Below, piece after piece: positions 52,143 through 62,244 of a stretch of DNA of 64,000 nucleotides (within the stretch, counting starts at the first letter, position 1; the number at the start of each line of letters is the position of its first letter). This stretch comes from Corticibacter populi (GTDB lineage: Bacteria; Pseudomonadota; Gammaproteobacteria; Burkholderiales; Burkholderiaceae_C): assembly GCF_004217315.1 (NCBI RefSeq), contig NZ_SGWR01000001.1, positions 310,001 through 374,000 of the forward strand. The letters run 5' to 3'. The position numbers were made by a program, and so were the translations under genes. The notes under the pieces are model-generated. The model worked only from the letters and a program-made list of their open reading frames with translations, had not been told where the DNA came from and made no database searches.

Positions 52143-53657
52143 ATGTGTGGAATCGTCGGGGTCGTGAGCAACGCCCCTGTCAATCAGTTGATTTATGACG
52201 CCTTGCTGCTGCTGCAGCACCGCGGTCAGGATGCGGCGGGCATCGTCACCCAGCTCGACCGCAAGTTCTTCATGCACAAGGCCAAGGGGATGGTGCGCGA
52301 CGTGTTCCGCACCCGCAACATGCGGGCGCTGCCGGGCAGCACCGGCCTCGGCCAGGTGCGCTACCCGACGGCGGGCGACGCCAACAGCGAAGAAGAGGCC
52401 CAGCCCTTCTACGTGAACGCGCCGTTCGGCATCGTGCTGGTGCACAACGGCAACATCACCAATGCCAAGGTGCTGCGCAAGGAACTGTTCAGCACCGACC
52501 ACCGCCACACCAACACCACCAGCGACTCGGAAGTGCTGCTCAATGTGTTTGCGCATGAGCTCGACCGCGTCACGGTGGGTGGCGCGCTGACGCCCGAGAC
52601 CGTTTTCAAGGCCGTCTCGGCCGTGCACCGGCGCGTGCGTGGTTCGTATGCAGTGATCGCGATGATCGCCGGCTACGGCACGCTCGCCTTCCGCGACCCG
52701 CATGGCATTCGTCCGCTGTGCTTTGGCCGGTCGCAGGATGGCACCGTCATGGTTGCCAGCGAATCGGTGGCGCTGGAGGGCACCGGCTACGCGTTCGAGC
52801 GGGATGTGACGCCGGGCGAAGCCCTGTTCATCGCCCTCGATGGCACCGTGCATGCCAGGCAGTGCGCGGCGCCCGAGAAGGTGCACCACACGCCCTGCAT
52901 CTTCGAATACATCTACCTGGCCCGCCCGGATTCGGTGCTCGATGGCATTTCCGTCTACCAGGCCCGCCTGAATCTGGGGGAGACCCTGGCCAAGCGCCTG
53001 GTCTCGACGGTGCCGCCCAATGAGATCGATGTGGTGATTCCCATCCCCGAATCGAGCCGCCCCAGCGCCATGCAACTGGCCGAACTGATTGGCAAGCCTT
53101 ACCGGGAAGGTTTCGTGAAGAACCGCTACGTGGGCCGCACCTTCATCATGCCGGGCCAGAACGTGCGCAAGAAGTCGGTGCGTCAGAAGCTCAATGCCAT
53201 TGGCAGCGAGTTCAAGGGCCGCAACGTGCTGCTGGTTGACGATTCCATCGTGCGCGGCACCACTTCGCGCGAGATCGTGCAGATGGCGCGCGAAGCTGGC
53301 GCCAACAAGGTGTTTCTCGCCAGTGCCGCGCCGCCGGTGCGCTACCCGAATGTCTACGGCATCGACATGCCCACCAGCGAAGAACTGGTGGCCAATGGTC
53401 GCAGCATCGAGCAGATCCGCGAACTGATCGGCTGCGATGCGCTGATCTACCAGGACGTCGATGCGATGAAGCGCACCATCGGTGCGCTCAATCCGTCGCT
53501 GGAAGGTTTCGATGCCTCGTGTTTCGACGGTATTTACGTCACCGGTGATGTCACCGTGGATACCATCGCCAGCCTCAATGAGGGGCGCAATGCGTCGGGT
53601 GCCGAGGAGGCTGAGGACAGTTCGCGCCTGACCCTGCCCAACGCCGCGCAAGGCTGA
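52143..53657 (+). CDS. purF: Amidophosphoribosyltransferase
   Basis: First enzyme of purine synthesis, 504 residues. Mature N-terminal nucleophile Cys2 is seen in MCGIVGVVSN, glutaminase motifs follow, and the PRPP-binding motif VLLVDDSIVRGTTSREIV (first part, near residue 363) lies in the C-terminal phosphoribosyltransferase half. AAGGAG precedes ATG 52143. It ends the folC-cvpA-purF block and is followed by a strong terminator. Confidence 0.97.
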   Translation: MCGIVGVVSNAPVNQLIYDALLLLQHRGQDAAGIVTQLDRKFFMHKAKGMVRDVFRTRNMRALPGSTGLGQVRYPTAGDANSEEEAQPFYVNAPFGIVLVHNGNITNAKVLRKELFSTDHRHTNTTSDSEVLLNVFAHELDRVTVGGALTPETVFKAVSAVHRRVRGSYAVIAMIAGYGTLAFRDPHGIRPLCFGRSQDGTVMVASESVALEGTGYAFERDVTPGEALFIALDGTVHARQCAAPEKVHHTPCIFEYIYLARPDSVLDGISVYQARLNLGETLAKRLVSTVPPNEIDVVIPIPESSRPSAMQLAELIGKPYREGFVKNRYVGRTFIMPGQNVRKKSVRQKLNAIGSEFKGRNVLLVDDSIVRGTTSREIVQMAREAGANKVFLASAAPPVRYPNVYGIDMPTSEELVANGRSIEQIRELIGCDALIYQDVDAMKRTIGALNPSLEGFDASCFDGIYVTGDVTVDTIASLNEGRNASGAEEAEDSSRLTLPNAAQG

Positions 53658-53712
53658 AACCCGCTCACGCGGCAGGACCCACCCACCAGCAGGCGGGCCC
53701 GGACTGGCAAGC

Positions 53713-53742
53713 AAAAAGGCGTATCGGGAGATACGCCTTTTT
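53713..53742. terminator. Strong bidirectional Rho-independent terminator after purF
   Basis: A perfect 13-base stem, 53713-53725 with 53730-53742, encloses the four-base loop GGGA. The arms end in A5 and T5, so it can terminate both the purF transcript and, on the other strand, the accD transcript. Confidence 0.9.
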
Positions 53743-53821
53743 GCCTTTGGGTCACTGACAGGCCGGTCTTGCCTTGCCAGCGATGTATCTGTTGTCTAAC
53801 GGCTCATCGCCTGGCAGGACC

Positions 53822-54724
53822 TTATGCCGCAGCTTCGACCACGCCGGGTGCTGCCTTGGGCTGCGCGTCGGCATGCAGAAAGATGCTCAGGTTGCGGGCC
53901 AGCACATCGCGCAGCTCGCGGCGGTCGACGATCAAGTCGATCGCGCCTTTTTGCAGCAGGAATTCCGAACGCTGAAAGCCCTCGGGAAGCTTGACGCGCA
54001 CCGTTGACTCGATCACGCGCGGGCCGGCAAAGCCAATCAGCGCCTTGGGCTCGGCCACCACCAGATCACCCATGAAGGCGAAACTGGCGCTCACTCCGCC
54101 CATGGTCGGGTCGGTCAGCACGCTGACGTAGGGCAGGCCCTGCTCGGCAAAGCGTGTCAGTGCGGCATTGGTCTTGGCCATCTGCATCAGCGACAGCAGA
54201 CCTTCCTGCATGCGGGCGCCGCCCGTGGCGGTGAAGCAGATGAATGGCACCTTCTTGCGCGTGGCGGCCTGGACGGCGCGCACGAAGCGCTCTCCGACCA
54301 CGCTGCCCATGCTGCCGCCCATGAAGTCGAACTCGAAGCAGGCCACCACCACGGGAATATCGTGCAGCGTGCCTCCCATGGTGACCAGCGCATCGGTCTC
54401 GCCGGTGGCCTTGGTGGCGTCCTTGAGGCGGTCGGGGTACTTGCGGCTGTCCTTGAATTTCAGCGCATCGACAGGAGTGACCTCCTGGCCGATCTCGTAG
54501 CGGTTCTTTTCGTCGAGGAAGTGATCCAGACGCTCGCGTGCGCCAATGCGCTGGTGGTAGCCGCAGTGCGGGCAGACGTGCTGGTTCTTGTCCAAATCGG
54601 CCTTGTAGAGCACCGTTTCGCACTCGGGGCACTTGGACCAGAGGCCTTCCGGAATCTGGTGGCGTTCGGTGGTCTCGGTGCTGCGAATCAGCTTGGAGGG
54701 AATGAGTTTGTCGATCCAGGACAT
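53822..54724 (-). CDS. accD: Acetyl-CoA carboxylase carboxyltransferase subunit beta
   Basis: Carboxyltransferase beta subunit of 300 residues for fatty acid synthesis. The N-terminal zinc ribbon has Cys32, Cys35, Cys51 and Cys54 (CPEC and CPHC), followed by the crotonase-type core with [12 protein letters not shown] and [20 protein letters not shown] (first part). It lies downstream of the trpFBA genes on the same strand, 82 bases after trpA, the usual order in this group. Confidence 0.97.
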   Translation of the reverse strand: MSWIDKLIPSKLIRSTETTERHQIPEGLWSKCPECETVLYKADLDKNQHVCPHCGYHQRIGARERLDHFLDEKNRYEIGQEVTPVDALKFKDSRKYPDRLKDATKATGETDALVTMGGTLHDIPVVVACFEFDFMGGSMGSVVGERFVRAVQAATRKKVPFICFTATGGARMQEGLLSLMQMAKTNAALTRFAEQGLPYVSVLTDPTMGGVSASFAFMGDLVVAEPKALIGFAGPRVIESTVRVKLPEGFQRSEFLLQKGAIDLIVDRRELRDVLARNLSIFLHADAQPKAAPGVVEAAA

Positions 54725-54806
54725 TCGTGTGTCAATTCATGGCTGCGGGGCCACCACAAGGCGGCCCCTGGTCGGACAGGCGTCCATTTTAGTGGAGCCT
54801 GCAGTC

Positions 54807-55643
54807 TCAGGCATCAACGGCCTGCCGCACGTCCCGCAGGAAGGTGCAGACAGCGGCGATGCCGGCCTGCTCACCGGGGTTGTCACGCAGCAGCTCGATC
54901 AGCCTGGAGCCGATCACCACTGCATCAGCCTTGGCGGTTTGCGCGATGGCCTTGGCGGTTTCGGCATCACGAATGCCGAAGCCCACGCCGACCGGCAATT
55001 GGACGTGCTGGCGGATGCGCGGCAGTGTCTCGGCGACCTGGGCGGTATCCAGCGCCTTGGAGCCCGTCACACCCTTGAGCGATACGTAGTAGACGTAACC
55101 GCTGGCCACCTCGTTGATCTGTGCCATGCGCGCCTCGGTCGAGGTGGGCGCGAGCAGGAAGATCAGGTCCATGCCATGGGCGCGCAACTGCACCTGCAGG
55201 GCTTGGGCTTCCTCGGGCGGGTAGTCGACGACCAGCAACCCGTCGACACCGGCTGCCGCGGCATCGCGCACGAAGGCGCCGGCGCTGCGCAGTTGGTCGT
55301 AGCGCTCGATGGGGTTGGCGTAGCCCATCAGCACCACCGGTGTGGTCTGGTTGCGCTGACGGAATTCGTGCACGTATTCCAGCACCTGCACGAGGCCCGT
55401 GCCATTGGCGAGCGCGACGTCGCCCGCCTGCTGGATGGTGGTGCCGTCGGCAGAGGGATCGGAGAAGGGCACGCCGAGCTCGATGATGTCGGCGCCGGCG
55501 GCATGCATGGCGTGCATCAGTTCGGTCGTGGTGGATTTCTCTGGAAAACCGGCGGTGACGAACGGAATCAGCGCCTTGCGACCTGCGGCCTGCAGTTGGG
55601 CGAAGGTGTTGGCGATGCGGCTGGTGGAGGTGGACGGCTTCAT
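54807..55643 (-). CDS. trpA: Tryptophan synthase alpha subunit
   Basis: TIM-barrel lyase of 278 residues that splits indole-3-glycerol phosphate and passes indole to TrpB. Catalytic Glu55 and Asp66 are in [15 protein letters not shown], and the phosphate loop is VGFGIRDAE. Its ATG overlaps the trpB stop (ATGA at 55640-55643), so the two subunits are translated in step. Confidence 0.97.
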   Translation of the reverse strand: MKPSTSTSRIANTFAQLQAAGRKALIPFVTAGFPEKSTTTELMHAMHAAGADIIELGVPFSDPSADGTTIQQAGDVALANGTGLVQVLEYVHEFRQRNQTTPVVLMGYANPIERYDQLRSAGAFVRDAAAAGVDGLLVVDYPPEEAQALQVQLRAHGMDLIFLLAPTSTEARMAQINEVASGYVYYVSLKGVTGSKALDTAQVAETLPRIRQHVQLPVGVGFGIRDAETAKAIAQTAKADAVVIGSRLIELLRDNPGEQAGIAAVCTFLRDVRQAVDA

Positions 55644-56971
55644 TGCGCAGCTCCTTGTGCGGCTTCTGGCGCCTTGGCCGGTGCCAGGTCGTTCAGCTTG
55701 GCAAACAGGCTGCCATCGTCGAGGCCGGCCACGGTACCGATGTCCTTGTCGCCACGGCCGGAGAGGTTGACGAGGATGGACTGGTCGGGGCGCATGGCTT
55801 TCGCCAGCTTCATCGCATGGGCGACGGCGTGGCTGGATTCGAGCGCGGGGATGATGCCCTCGGTGCGGCACAGGTGGTGGAAGGCATGCAGGGCCTCGTC
55901 ATCGGTGATGCCGACGTATTCGGCGCGGCCGATCTCGTGCAGCCAGACGTGCTCTGGACCGACGCCAGGGTAGTCCAGGCCGGCGCTGACGCTGTGCGTC
56001 TCGATCACCTGGCCATTGTCGTCCTGCATGATGTAGGTGCGGTTGCCGTGCAGCACGCCCGGGCTGCCACGCTGGATGGAGGCGGCGTGCCGGCCGGTGT
56101 CCAGCCCGAGGCCGGCGGCCTCGACGCCGATCAGGCGCGTGTTCGGATGGTCGATGTAGGGGTGGAAGATGCCGATGGCATTGCTGCCACCGCCCACGCA
56201 GGCCACCACCGCATCGGGCTGCGATTCGGCCAGGTGCAGGCGCTGCTGCATCTCGGGGAACTGTTGCAGGCATTCCTTGCCGATGATGCTCTGGAAGTCG
56301 CGCACCATCATCGGATAGGGATGCGGGCCGGCGACGGTACCGATGATGTAGAAGGTGTCGTCGACGTTGGCGACCCAGTCGCGCATGGCTTCGTTGAGCG
56401 CGTCCTTGAGCGTCTTGCTGCCCGATTCGACCGGTACCACGGTGGCGCCCAGCAGCTTCATGCGATAGACATTGGGACTTTGGCGCTTGACGTCCTCGGC
56501 ACCCATGTAGACCACGCATTCGAGGCCATAGCGCGCGCAGATGGTGGCGGTGGCCACGCCGTGCTGGCCGGCACCGGTCTCGGCGATGATGCGCGGTTTG
56601 CCCATGCGGCGTGCCAGCATGGCCTGGCCGATGACGTTGTTGATTTTGTGCGCGCCGGTGTGGTTGAGGTCTTCGCGTTTGAGGAAGATTTGCGCGCCGC
56701 CGATCTCGCGGCTGAGGCGGTCGGCGTGGTAGATCGGCGAGGGCCGACCGACGTAGTGTTTGAGCTCGTAGGCGAATTCGGCGAGGAACTCGGGGTCGTG
56801 CTGGTAGCGTGCGTAGGCCGCCCGCAGTTCCTCGATGGCATAGGTCAGTGTCTCGCTGACGAAGCTGCCGCCATAAGGGCCGAAGTGGCCGCTGGCGTCG
56901 GGCTGCAGGTAGGCGGCATCAGCCGCCGGAGGAGTTGCGGGAGTCGTCGCTGGTGTTGCGGTGTCTGTCAT
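55640..56971 (-). CDS. trpB: Tryptophan synthase beta subunit
   Basis: PLP enzyme of 443 residues that joins indole and serine. The PLP lysine is Lys109 in [10 protein letters not shown], and GGGSNAIG is the phosphate-binding loop. An Ala/Thr/Pro-rich tail of about 20 residues precedes the conserved start ([13 protein letters not shown]). Its first 53 bases overlap the end of trpF, and its stop overlaps the trpA start. Confidence 0.97.
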   Translation of the reverse strand: MTDTATPATTPATPPAADAAYLQPDASGHFGPYGGSFVSETLTYAIEELRAAYARYQHDPEFLAEFAYELKHYVGRPSPIYHADRLSREIGGAQIFLKREDLNHTGAHKINNVIGQAMLARRMGKPRIIAETGAGQHGVATATICARYGLECVVYMGAEDVKRQSPNVYRMKLLGATVVPVESGSKTLKDALNEAMRDWVANVDDTFYIIGTVAGPHPYPMMVRDFQSIIGKECLQQFPEMQQRLHLAESQPDAVVACVGGGSNAIGIFHPYIDHPNTRLIGVEAAGLGLDTGRHAASIQRGSPGVLHGNRTYIMQDDNGQVIETHSVSAGLDYPGVGPEHVWLHEIGRAEYVGITDDEALHAFHHLCRTEGIIPALESSHAVAHAMKLAKAMRPDQSILVNLSGRGDKDIGTVAGLDDGSLFAKLNDLAPAKAPEAAQGAAQ

Positions 56972-57713
56972 CGTTCGTCCAATCCTGATGGGTGTCCATG
57001 GCGGTGCGGGTGGCCTGGTCGGCCTCGCGCACGGCGGCCATGAAGCGATTCATCTTGCGGGCATCCTTGATGCCTTTGAGGGGACGGCCGTCGGGGCCGT
57101 CCTGCTCGATGCCGGAGCTGACATCCACGGCCAGGGAGAGGCCGCGGTGCTGCAGCTCACGAATGCCATCGGTCACATTTGCTGGTGTGAGCCCACCACT
57201 TAAGACGAGGTGAGATGTGACGCTTGTTGGAAGAAGTGACCAATTGAAGACCTTGCCGCCACCGCCGTAGCCCGTGACGTGGGCATCGAGCAAAATGGCT
57301 TGTGCCTGGGAGAAACGATCTGCGTATTCTACGAGATCGAATGGAGGTGCAGTGTCATCGAGCGGAATGCGGGCGGCGCGGATGAATGGGTGGCGGCCTT
57401 CATGGCTGAGCCGCCAGCAGTCTTCGGGGGATTCGTCGCCATGGAACTGCAGCAATGCCTGGGGCAGCAGCGCCAATGCCGCATCCACCTCCCCGGCCGT
57501 GGCGTTGACGAACAGCAGCACGGGGCTGATGAAGGGCGGCAGCGCCCGCGCCAGTTCGGCGGCGCGCGCGGCGCTGACGCTGCGCGGGCTGGGCGCATAC
57601 ATCACGAAGCCCACGGCATCGACGCCGCAGGCCATGGCAGCGGCGACGTCCTCTTCACGCGTGAGACCACAGAACTTGACGCGCGTGCGTTGCTGGGTGT
57701 GGGGTGGGGACAC
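56919..57713 (-). CDS. trpF: Phosphoribosylanthranilate isomerase
   Basis: TIM-barrel isomerase of 264 residues in tryptophan synthesis. Catalytic Cys15 is in [10 protein letters not shown] and Asp143 in [18 protein letters not shown] and [12 protein letters not shown] are the phosphate-site motifs. The start is GTG 57713, preceded by GAGGA. After the conserved end the frame goes on for about 32 hydrophilic residues ([13 protein letters not shown] and a Ser/Gly end) that lie over the trpB start; ordinary TrpF lacks this tail. Confidence 0.94.
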   Translation of the reverse strand: MSPPHTQQRTRVKFCGLTREEDVAAAMACGVDAVGFVMYAPSPRSVSAARAAELARALPPFISPVLLFVNATAGEVDAALALLPQALLQFHGDESPEDCWRLSHEGRHPFIRAARIPLDDTAPPFDLVEYADRFSQAQAILLDAHVTGYGGGGKVFNWSLLPTSVTSHLVLSGGLTPANVTDGIRELQHRGLSLAVDVSSGIEQDGPDGRPLKGIKDARKMNRFMAAVREADQATRTAMDTHQDWTNDDRHRNTSDDSRNSSGG

Positions 57714-57753
57714 GGGGTGGTTCCTCGAACAGGATGGAGAAGTGCCGTAGATC

Positions 57754-58608
57754 CTATAGATCCTGGGCGTTGGCGCCGGGCAGGAAGTCGAACAGCGCGC
57801 TGCTGTCAGGCAGGTCCCAGCGCGGCGCATAGCGGGGCCCCAGGAAATACAGGCCATCGGGTGCGAAGGTGGGAGCGGCGGCATCGCGCGAGCGCGCCTG
57901 CAGCACTCCGCGCATCCATTCGGGCCGTTGATGCCCCTGGCCGACGGCGATCAGGCAGCCCATGATGTTGCGGATCATGTGGTGCAGAAAGGCATTGGCC
58001 TCGAACTCGAAACGCCAGTAGCAGGTGGGTACGGCGCGTGCGTCTGATCCGGCCGGTGGGTGCTTGCTGCGCAGTGGCGAGGCGCTGATGCGAATGGCGT
58101 GCAGCGTCTTGACGGGCGTGTGGGACTGGCAGGCCGCGGCGCGAAACGAGCTGAAATCATGCTCTCCCAGCAAATGCCGGGCGGCCTCGCGCATGCCTTC
58201 GCCGTCGAGCGGCAGAAACGTCCAGCCGACGCGGCCGGCATCGATGCTGGGGCGCACGGCGGACTGCAGCAGCACGTAGGCGTAGCGGCGGCTCTCGGCG
58301 CGGTTGCGTGCATGGAAGTCATCGGGCACCTCGCGAGCCCATTGCACGGCGATGTCGGCCGGCAGGAATCGGTTGGTGCCGCGCACCCAGGACATCTCGG
58401 TGCGCTGCACGGGCGAATCGAAGTGCACCACCTGCATCAGCCCATGCACGCCGGTGTCGGTACGGCCCGCGCACAGGGTGCTGACGCGGCTGCCGATGAA
58501 GGTGGCCAGCGCGTGCTCAAGCCGGTCCTGCACGGTTTGACCGTCGGGCTGGCTTTGCCAGCCGTGGTAGTGCTGGCCGTGGTAGCTGATGCCGAGGGCG
58601 ATGCGCAT
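57754..58608 (-). CDS. truA: tRNA pseudouridine(38-40) synthase
   Basis: Pseudouridine synthase of 284 residues acting on the tRNA anticodon arm. Catalytic Asp51 is in CAGRTDTGVHG, with EFEANAFLHHMIRNIMG near the C-terminus. It lies between fimV and trpF, an arrangement shared with many beta- and gammaproteobacteria. No strong ribosome site precedes ATG 58608. Confidence 0.96.
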   Translation of the reverse strand: MRIALGISYHGQHYHGWQSQPDGQTVQDRLEHALATFIGSRVSTLCAGRTDTGVHGLMQVVHFDSPVQRTEMSWVRGTNRFLPADIAVQWAREVPDDFHARNRAESRRYAYVLLQSAVRPSIDAGRVGWTFLPLDGEGMREAARHLLGEHDFSSFRAAACQSHTPVKTLHAIRISASPLRSKHPPAGSDARAVPTCYWRFEFEANAFLHHMIRNIMGCLIAVGQGHQRPEWMRGVLQARSRDAAAPTFAPDGLYFLGPRYAPRWDLPDSSALFDFLPGANAQDL

Positions 58609-58635
58609 GGATGGAGGACAGGGCAGGACAAAACA

Positions 58636-58664
58636 AAAACGCCGAAGACGGGCCTCGGCGTTTT
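58636..58664. terminator. Rho-independent terminator after fimV
   Basis: A perfect ten-base stem, AAAACGCCGA at 58636-58645 and TCGGCGTTTT at 58655-58664, has a nine-base loop. Read on the minus strand it follows fimV and ends in TTTT, so it separates fimV from truA transcription; read on the plus strand it also ends in TTTT. Confidence 0.8.
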
Positions 58665-58716
58665 GGCTTGGAAGGCAGGGGTGAAGACCTGCCGCGATTC
58701 TAGTACGGAGTGGGCC

Positions 58717-61700
58717 TCAGCCCAGTTCCTTGAGCAACTGCTGGGCCTTGTCCTTGAGTTCTCCGCTGGCCTGGGCCAGCACTTCCTTGACCAGCGCCCG
58801 GGCACCCTCGGCGTCGCCGAGCGTGTTGAACTCGCGGGCCAGCGCCAGCTTGGTGGTCAACGGATCGTCGGAACCGAGGTCATCCAGATCCAGGCTGGCC
58901 AGGGTGCTGTCCCCCGAGCTCAGGCTGGTGTCGTGCACCGTCGTGCTGGCATTGTCCAGACCGTCCAGGTCCAGCGCCGAGAGGTCCAGTTCCAGCGAGC
59001 GGGTGTCCTGCTCGTTGTCGGGCAACGGGGCCGGTGCCAGATCGGTGTTGGGCAATTCGAGACTGAAGGGGTCTTCGCTGGCCTTGGCCGGCTCGGTCGG
59101 GTGGCCCTGCAGGTTGTCGGACGCGGTGGCGTCGAATGGGTGCGAGCCGGTCTCGCCAGCATTGCCCTGCACGAAGGTCGCCGAGCCGCTCTGCGGCAGA
59201 TCGGCCGGATTGGTCAAACCGCCCATCTTGGATGGCGTGATCTCGCCAAGGTCCAAGTCCAGGTCCAGATCGGCCAGCGGATTGGCATTGCCTGTCTGGG
59301 GCGCGGGCGAAGCAGGCTCCGCATCGCCGGGTACCGAGGGCAGGAAATCGAATTCCAGCTTGTCTTCCGGGGCTTCTGCCCCGGCCTTGGGAGCCGCCGC
59401 GGGTGGGGCTGGAGGAGGCAGGTCGCCCATCTTGGACGGCGAGATCTCCCCGAGGTCCAGATCCAGGTCCAGGTCCGGCTTGTGCGCATCCGATACCGTG
59501 GAGCCGGTCTTGTCGCCCCCTGTCCCGTTGCCTGTGGAGGACAGCGTGGAGGGCTGGAAATCGACATCCAGCCCGGACAGCGGGCCAAAGCCCGAGAGGG
59601 CATCTTCGCCTTGGCTGGCTGGCGCGGCGGATTTGGCGGCGGGAGCCTCATCGACCTGGTACAAGGCATTGGACGGATCGAGGTTGCGGCCGAGTTCTGC
59701 CACCTTGATCCACTCGGCGCCGGAACGCTGCGTCAGACGTGCGACTTCATTGGCCGTGACCTCGAAGGACAGCCGATCCTGCCGCGCGGCATAGATTTCG
59801 GCCAGGCGCGTCTTGATGGCAACCCGGGTCGGGTGGCTTTGTTCGGCTTCCTTGAGGACTTCCTCGGCCTGCTGGTCGCGGCCATAGGCGAGCAGCACGT
59901 CGGCCTCGAGCACCGGGTCGCCCTCTCCGGTCGCATCGATCTGGCTGGGTGAATAGTCCATCGAGGACACACCAGTGCTGATGAGACCGGTGGTGGCCGA
60001 CTTGGTCGACTGCGTGCCGGCCTGGCTGTTCTTGCTGCTGTGGGCGAAGAACGAATCGGGGACGTTGCCGCTGTTCTCGTACACCACTTCCGCTTCGCCG
60101 CGACCCTTGCGATACCGGTAGTAGCCATAGCCTGCCAGCAGCAAGGCCAGCAGACCGCCGGCATACGGCAGCATCGGATAGTCATCCAGGAGGCCGGGAG
60201 GCGGGGGAGGAGGCGGTGCCGGGCGTGGCGGTGGCGGCACGGGCGCGGCAGGTGCCGGAGGCGCGGCCACTGGTGCCGCTGGCGCTGCGACGGGGGTTTC
60301 CACTGCGCTTGTTGTGGAAGGCGGGTTCTCCGCGGCACCAGTCTGGGCCTGCCCATCGGTGGAGCCGGTCTCGCCTGCCGCGTCGGCCGGCACAGCGGCT
60401 GTCTCCGGCGTGGCGCCGCCGGCTGCTGGTGCGGGTTCGGGCTCGGTGGGTGACGGTGCCGCTGCCGGAGTGGCTGCGGCGGTGGTTGCCTCGGTGGACG
60501 GCGCATCAGGCAGTGGCAAGGGCGGTGCTGTCTCGATGGTCAGGCCGAGTCCCTTGCCGGCTTCGGCGTTCGCTGGTGGCGTCGCGCTTGCTGCGGCGGC
60601 AGGAGCGGCTGGCGCGGGCTGCTCCATCTGGGCCCGCAGTTCCTGCAGGCGCTGGATATTGTCCTGCTGTTCCTTCAGGCGCTCCGCATCTTCCTGTTGC
60701 TGGCGTTGCTGGGCGAGCGCCGCTTCTTCGGCCTGGCTGGCGGCCCCACTGGCGGGTGTGGAGAGCTCGAGCACATCGGCTGCAGGGGCTTCGCTGCGTT
60801 CTTCGCGGACGGGTTGCACCGTGCCGCTGGAGACGTCCTGCGCCTGGGTGCTGACAGGGGCCTGGGGCACTGTGCGGGCCACGCGGTTCCGGTAGTCGTT
60901 GAAATCGCGCGTCTGAGCGACGATGATGCTGCGTGCTTCCTGCGCGGAGATCGCCTGGATATCGCTGAGAGCCGGGATATCGAGCCTGGCGCCGCTGCGC
61001 AGCAGGTTGACGTTGTTCTGGAGGAAGGCGTTCGGGTTGGCGCGCTGCAGGGCCACCAGCATCTGGTCGAGCGAGACGTTGGCGGGCAGATGGCGTCTGG
61101 CGATCTGGCCTGCCGTGTCGCCGCGGCGGGTGGTGATCGTTTGCGGCGCGGCTTGCGGCACCGCGCTGGTGACCTGGCCGCTGGCCGTTGTCGGGGCTGC
61201 GGGGCGTGCGGTGGTCTGAGAGGCTTCGGCGCTGCGCGGAGTTGCGGCTGCGCGGGCAGGGCGCGGTGCCGGTGCAGGGCGCGGGCTGACGGCACCGGAG
61301 CTCACCTGCTGGCCACGGCCTTCCAGCCAGTTGCGGGCCCGCTCATACACATCGTCGCCGACCGGGGCCTGCGCCCGCGGGGATGCCGTGGGCGCAAAGG
61401 CCGGTGCGGGTGCTGCCGGTGCGCTGGTGCGGGGCACCGCTGCAGGGGCCGCGGCTTGTGGCACGGCTGCTGCAGTTGCCGCAGCGGGCGGCACGGCCGC
61501 GCGCGTCTGCGGTGCCGGAGGATCGAGCAGCACGGCATAGCTGCGCACTGCGCTGCCGCCATTCCAGCTGGTGTTGAGCACGAGGTCGAGGAAGGGCTCG
61601 CTGACCGGCGCCTGGGTGCGCAGCTCGAGATAGGCGGAGCCATCGGCATGGCGCTGCAGTTGCACGACCAACTGGGTCATGACGGCGGAGTAGGTGGCGC

Positions 61701-61926
61701 CATGGGCGTTGAAGACATCCGGGGAGGCCGGATTGGCCCGCAGTGTCTGGGCTTCGTCGGGCGTCAGGTTGCTGACCGGAATGCGCGCAGAGAGGGGCTG
61801 CCCGAGCGCCGATTGCACCTGGATCTGACCGAGTGTCAGGGCTGCGGCATTCGGCAGATGCAGGCCGGTCGACATCAAGACGGCAACGGCCAGGGCCGAT
61901 GGTTTCCAACGATAGGTGTGTGCCAT
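58717..61926 (-). CDS. fimV: FimV-like polar hub protein
   Basis: Large inner-membrane protein of 1069 residues. A signal peptide (ending LPNAAA) precedes the FimV N-terminal domain (LTLGQIQVQSALGQPLSARI), a LysM peptidoglycan-binding domain lies at about 262-316 (GDTAGQIARRHLP), a transmembrane helix at about 578-600, and the C-terminal cytoplasmic part is acidic with a FimV/TPR motif at the end (GDAEGARALVKEVLAQAS). Long Ala/Pro-rich linkers separate them. FimV organises the cell pole and supports type IV pilus assembly, which fits the pil operon in this window. The acidic part holds two near-identical LDLDLDLGEI(S/T)PSKMG units. Confidence 0.93.
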   Translation of the reverse strand: MAHTYRWKPSALAVAVLMSTGLHLPNAAALTLGQIQVQSALGQPLSARIPVSNLTPDEAQTLRANPASPDVFNAHGATYSAVMTQLVVQLQRHADGSAYLELRTQAPVSEPFLDLVLNTSWNGGSAVRSYAVLLDPPAPQTRAAVPPAAATAAAVPQAAAPAAVPRTSAPAAPAPAFAPTASPRAQAPVGDDVYERARNWLEGRGQQVSSGAVSPRPAPAPRPARAAATPRSAEASQTTARPAAPTTASGQVTSAVPQAAPQTITTRRGDTAGQIARRHLPANVSLDQMLVALQRANPNAFLQNNVNLLRSGARLDIPALSDIQAISAQEARSIIVAQTRDFNDYRNRVARTVPQAPVSTQAQDVSSGTVQPVREERSEAPAADVLELSTPASGAASQAEEAALAQQRQQQEDAERLKEQQDNIQRLQELRAQMEQPAPAAPAAAASATPPANAEAGKGLGLTIETAPPLPLPDAPSTEATTAAATPAAAPSPTEPEPAPAAGGATPETAAVPADAAGETGSTDGQAQTGAAENPPSTTSAVETPVAAPAAPVAAPPAPAAPVPPPPRPAPPPPPPPGLLDDYPMLPYAGGLLALLLAGYGYYRYRKGRGEAEVVYENSGNVPDSFFAHSSKNSQAGTQSTKSATTGLISTGVSSMDYSPSQIDATGEGDPVLEADVLLAYGRDQQAEEVLKEAEQSHPTRVAIKTRLAEIYAARQDRLSFEVTANEVARLTQRSGAEWIKVAELGRNLDPSNALYQVDEAPAAKSAAPASQGEDALSGFGPLSGLDVDFQPSTLSSTGNGTGGDKTGSTVSDAHKPDLDLDLDLGEISPSKMGDLPPPAPPAAAPKAGAEAPEDKLEFDFLPSVPGDAEPASPAPQTGNANPLADLDLDLDLGEITPSKMGGLTNPADLPQSGSATFVQGNAGETGSHPFDATASDNLQGHPTEPAKASEDPFSLELPNTDLAPAPLPDNEQDTRSLELDLSALDLDGLDNASTTVHDTSLSSGDSTLASLDLDDLGSDDPLTTKLALAREFNTLGDAEGARALVKEVLAQASGELKDKAQQLLKELG

Positions 61927-62244
61927 TTTTATCGATTCAAAAAATCATTGGTGGGCGCAGCAGGTGCGCATGATTGGGGTGCTGCCTCACACAGCAGGGC
62001 CCCACCATGGTGTTCGGGCACGATAGCAGCAAAAAAAAGCACTGACAAGGTAAATTCCGGGCATTTGTTGTTACGAATCAAAACATTTTGAGGCGTGTTG
62101 CCCGATCGCAACGACAGGGTGAATTTCAATGCAAATCAGCGGCTTGTGCTGGTTTCTTGATGGCTGCTATGTAACACGATCGGCCTGTTTGCACAGAACG
62201 CCGCGAAGGGCAAACCGGGCCGGTCAATGGGCATCCAGATGGCT
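61927..62244. other. Upstream region of fimV
   Basis: This 318-base gap is A+T rich in its left half and should hold the fimV promoter. No convincing -35/-10 pair, operator or gene was identified, and no clear terminator follows the binding-protein gene at 62245. Confidence 0.5.

Noticed and set aside
52089-53714. Open frame of 541 codons on the minus strand opposite purF
   Set aside because: Purine synthesis enzyme on the plus strand is certain; the mirror frame is His/Gly/Arg rich without motifs.
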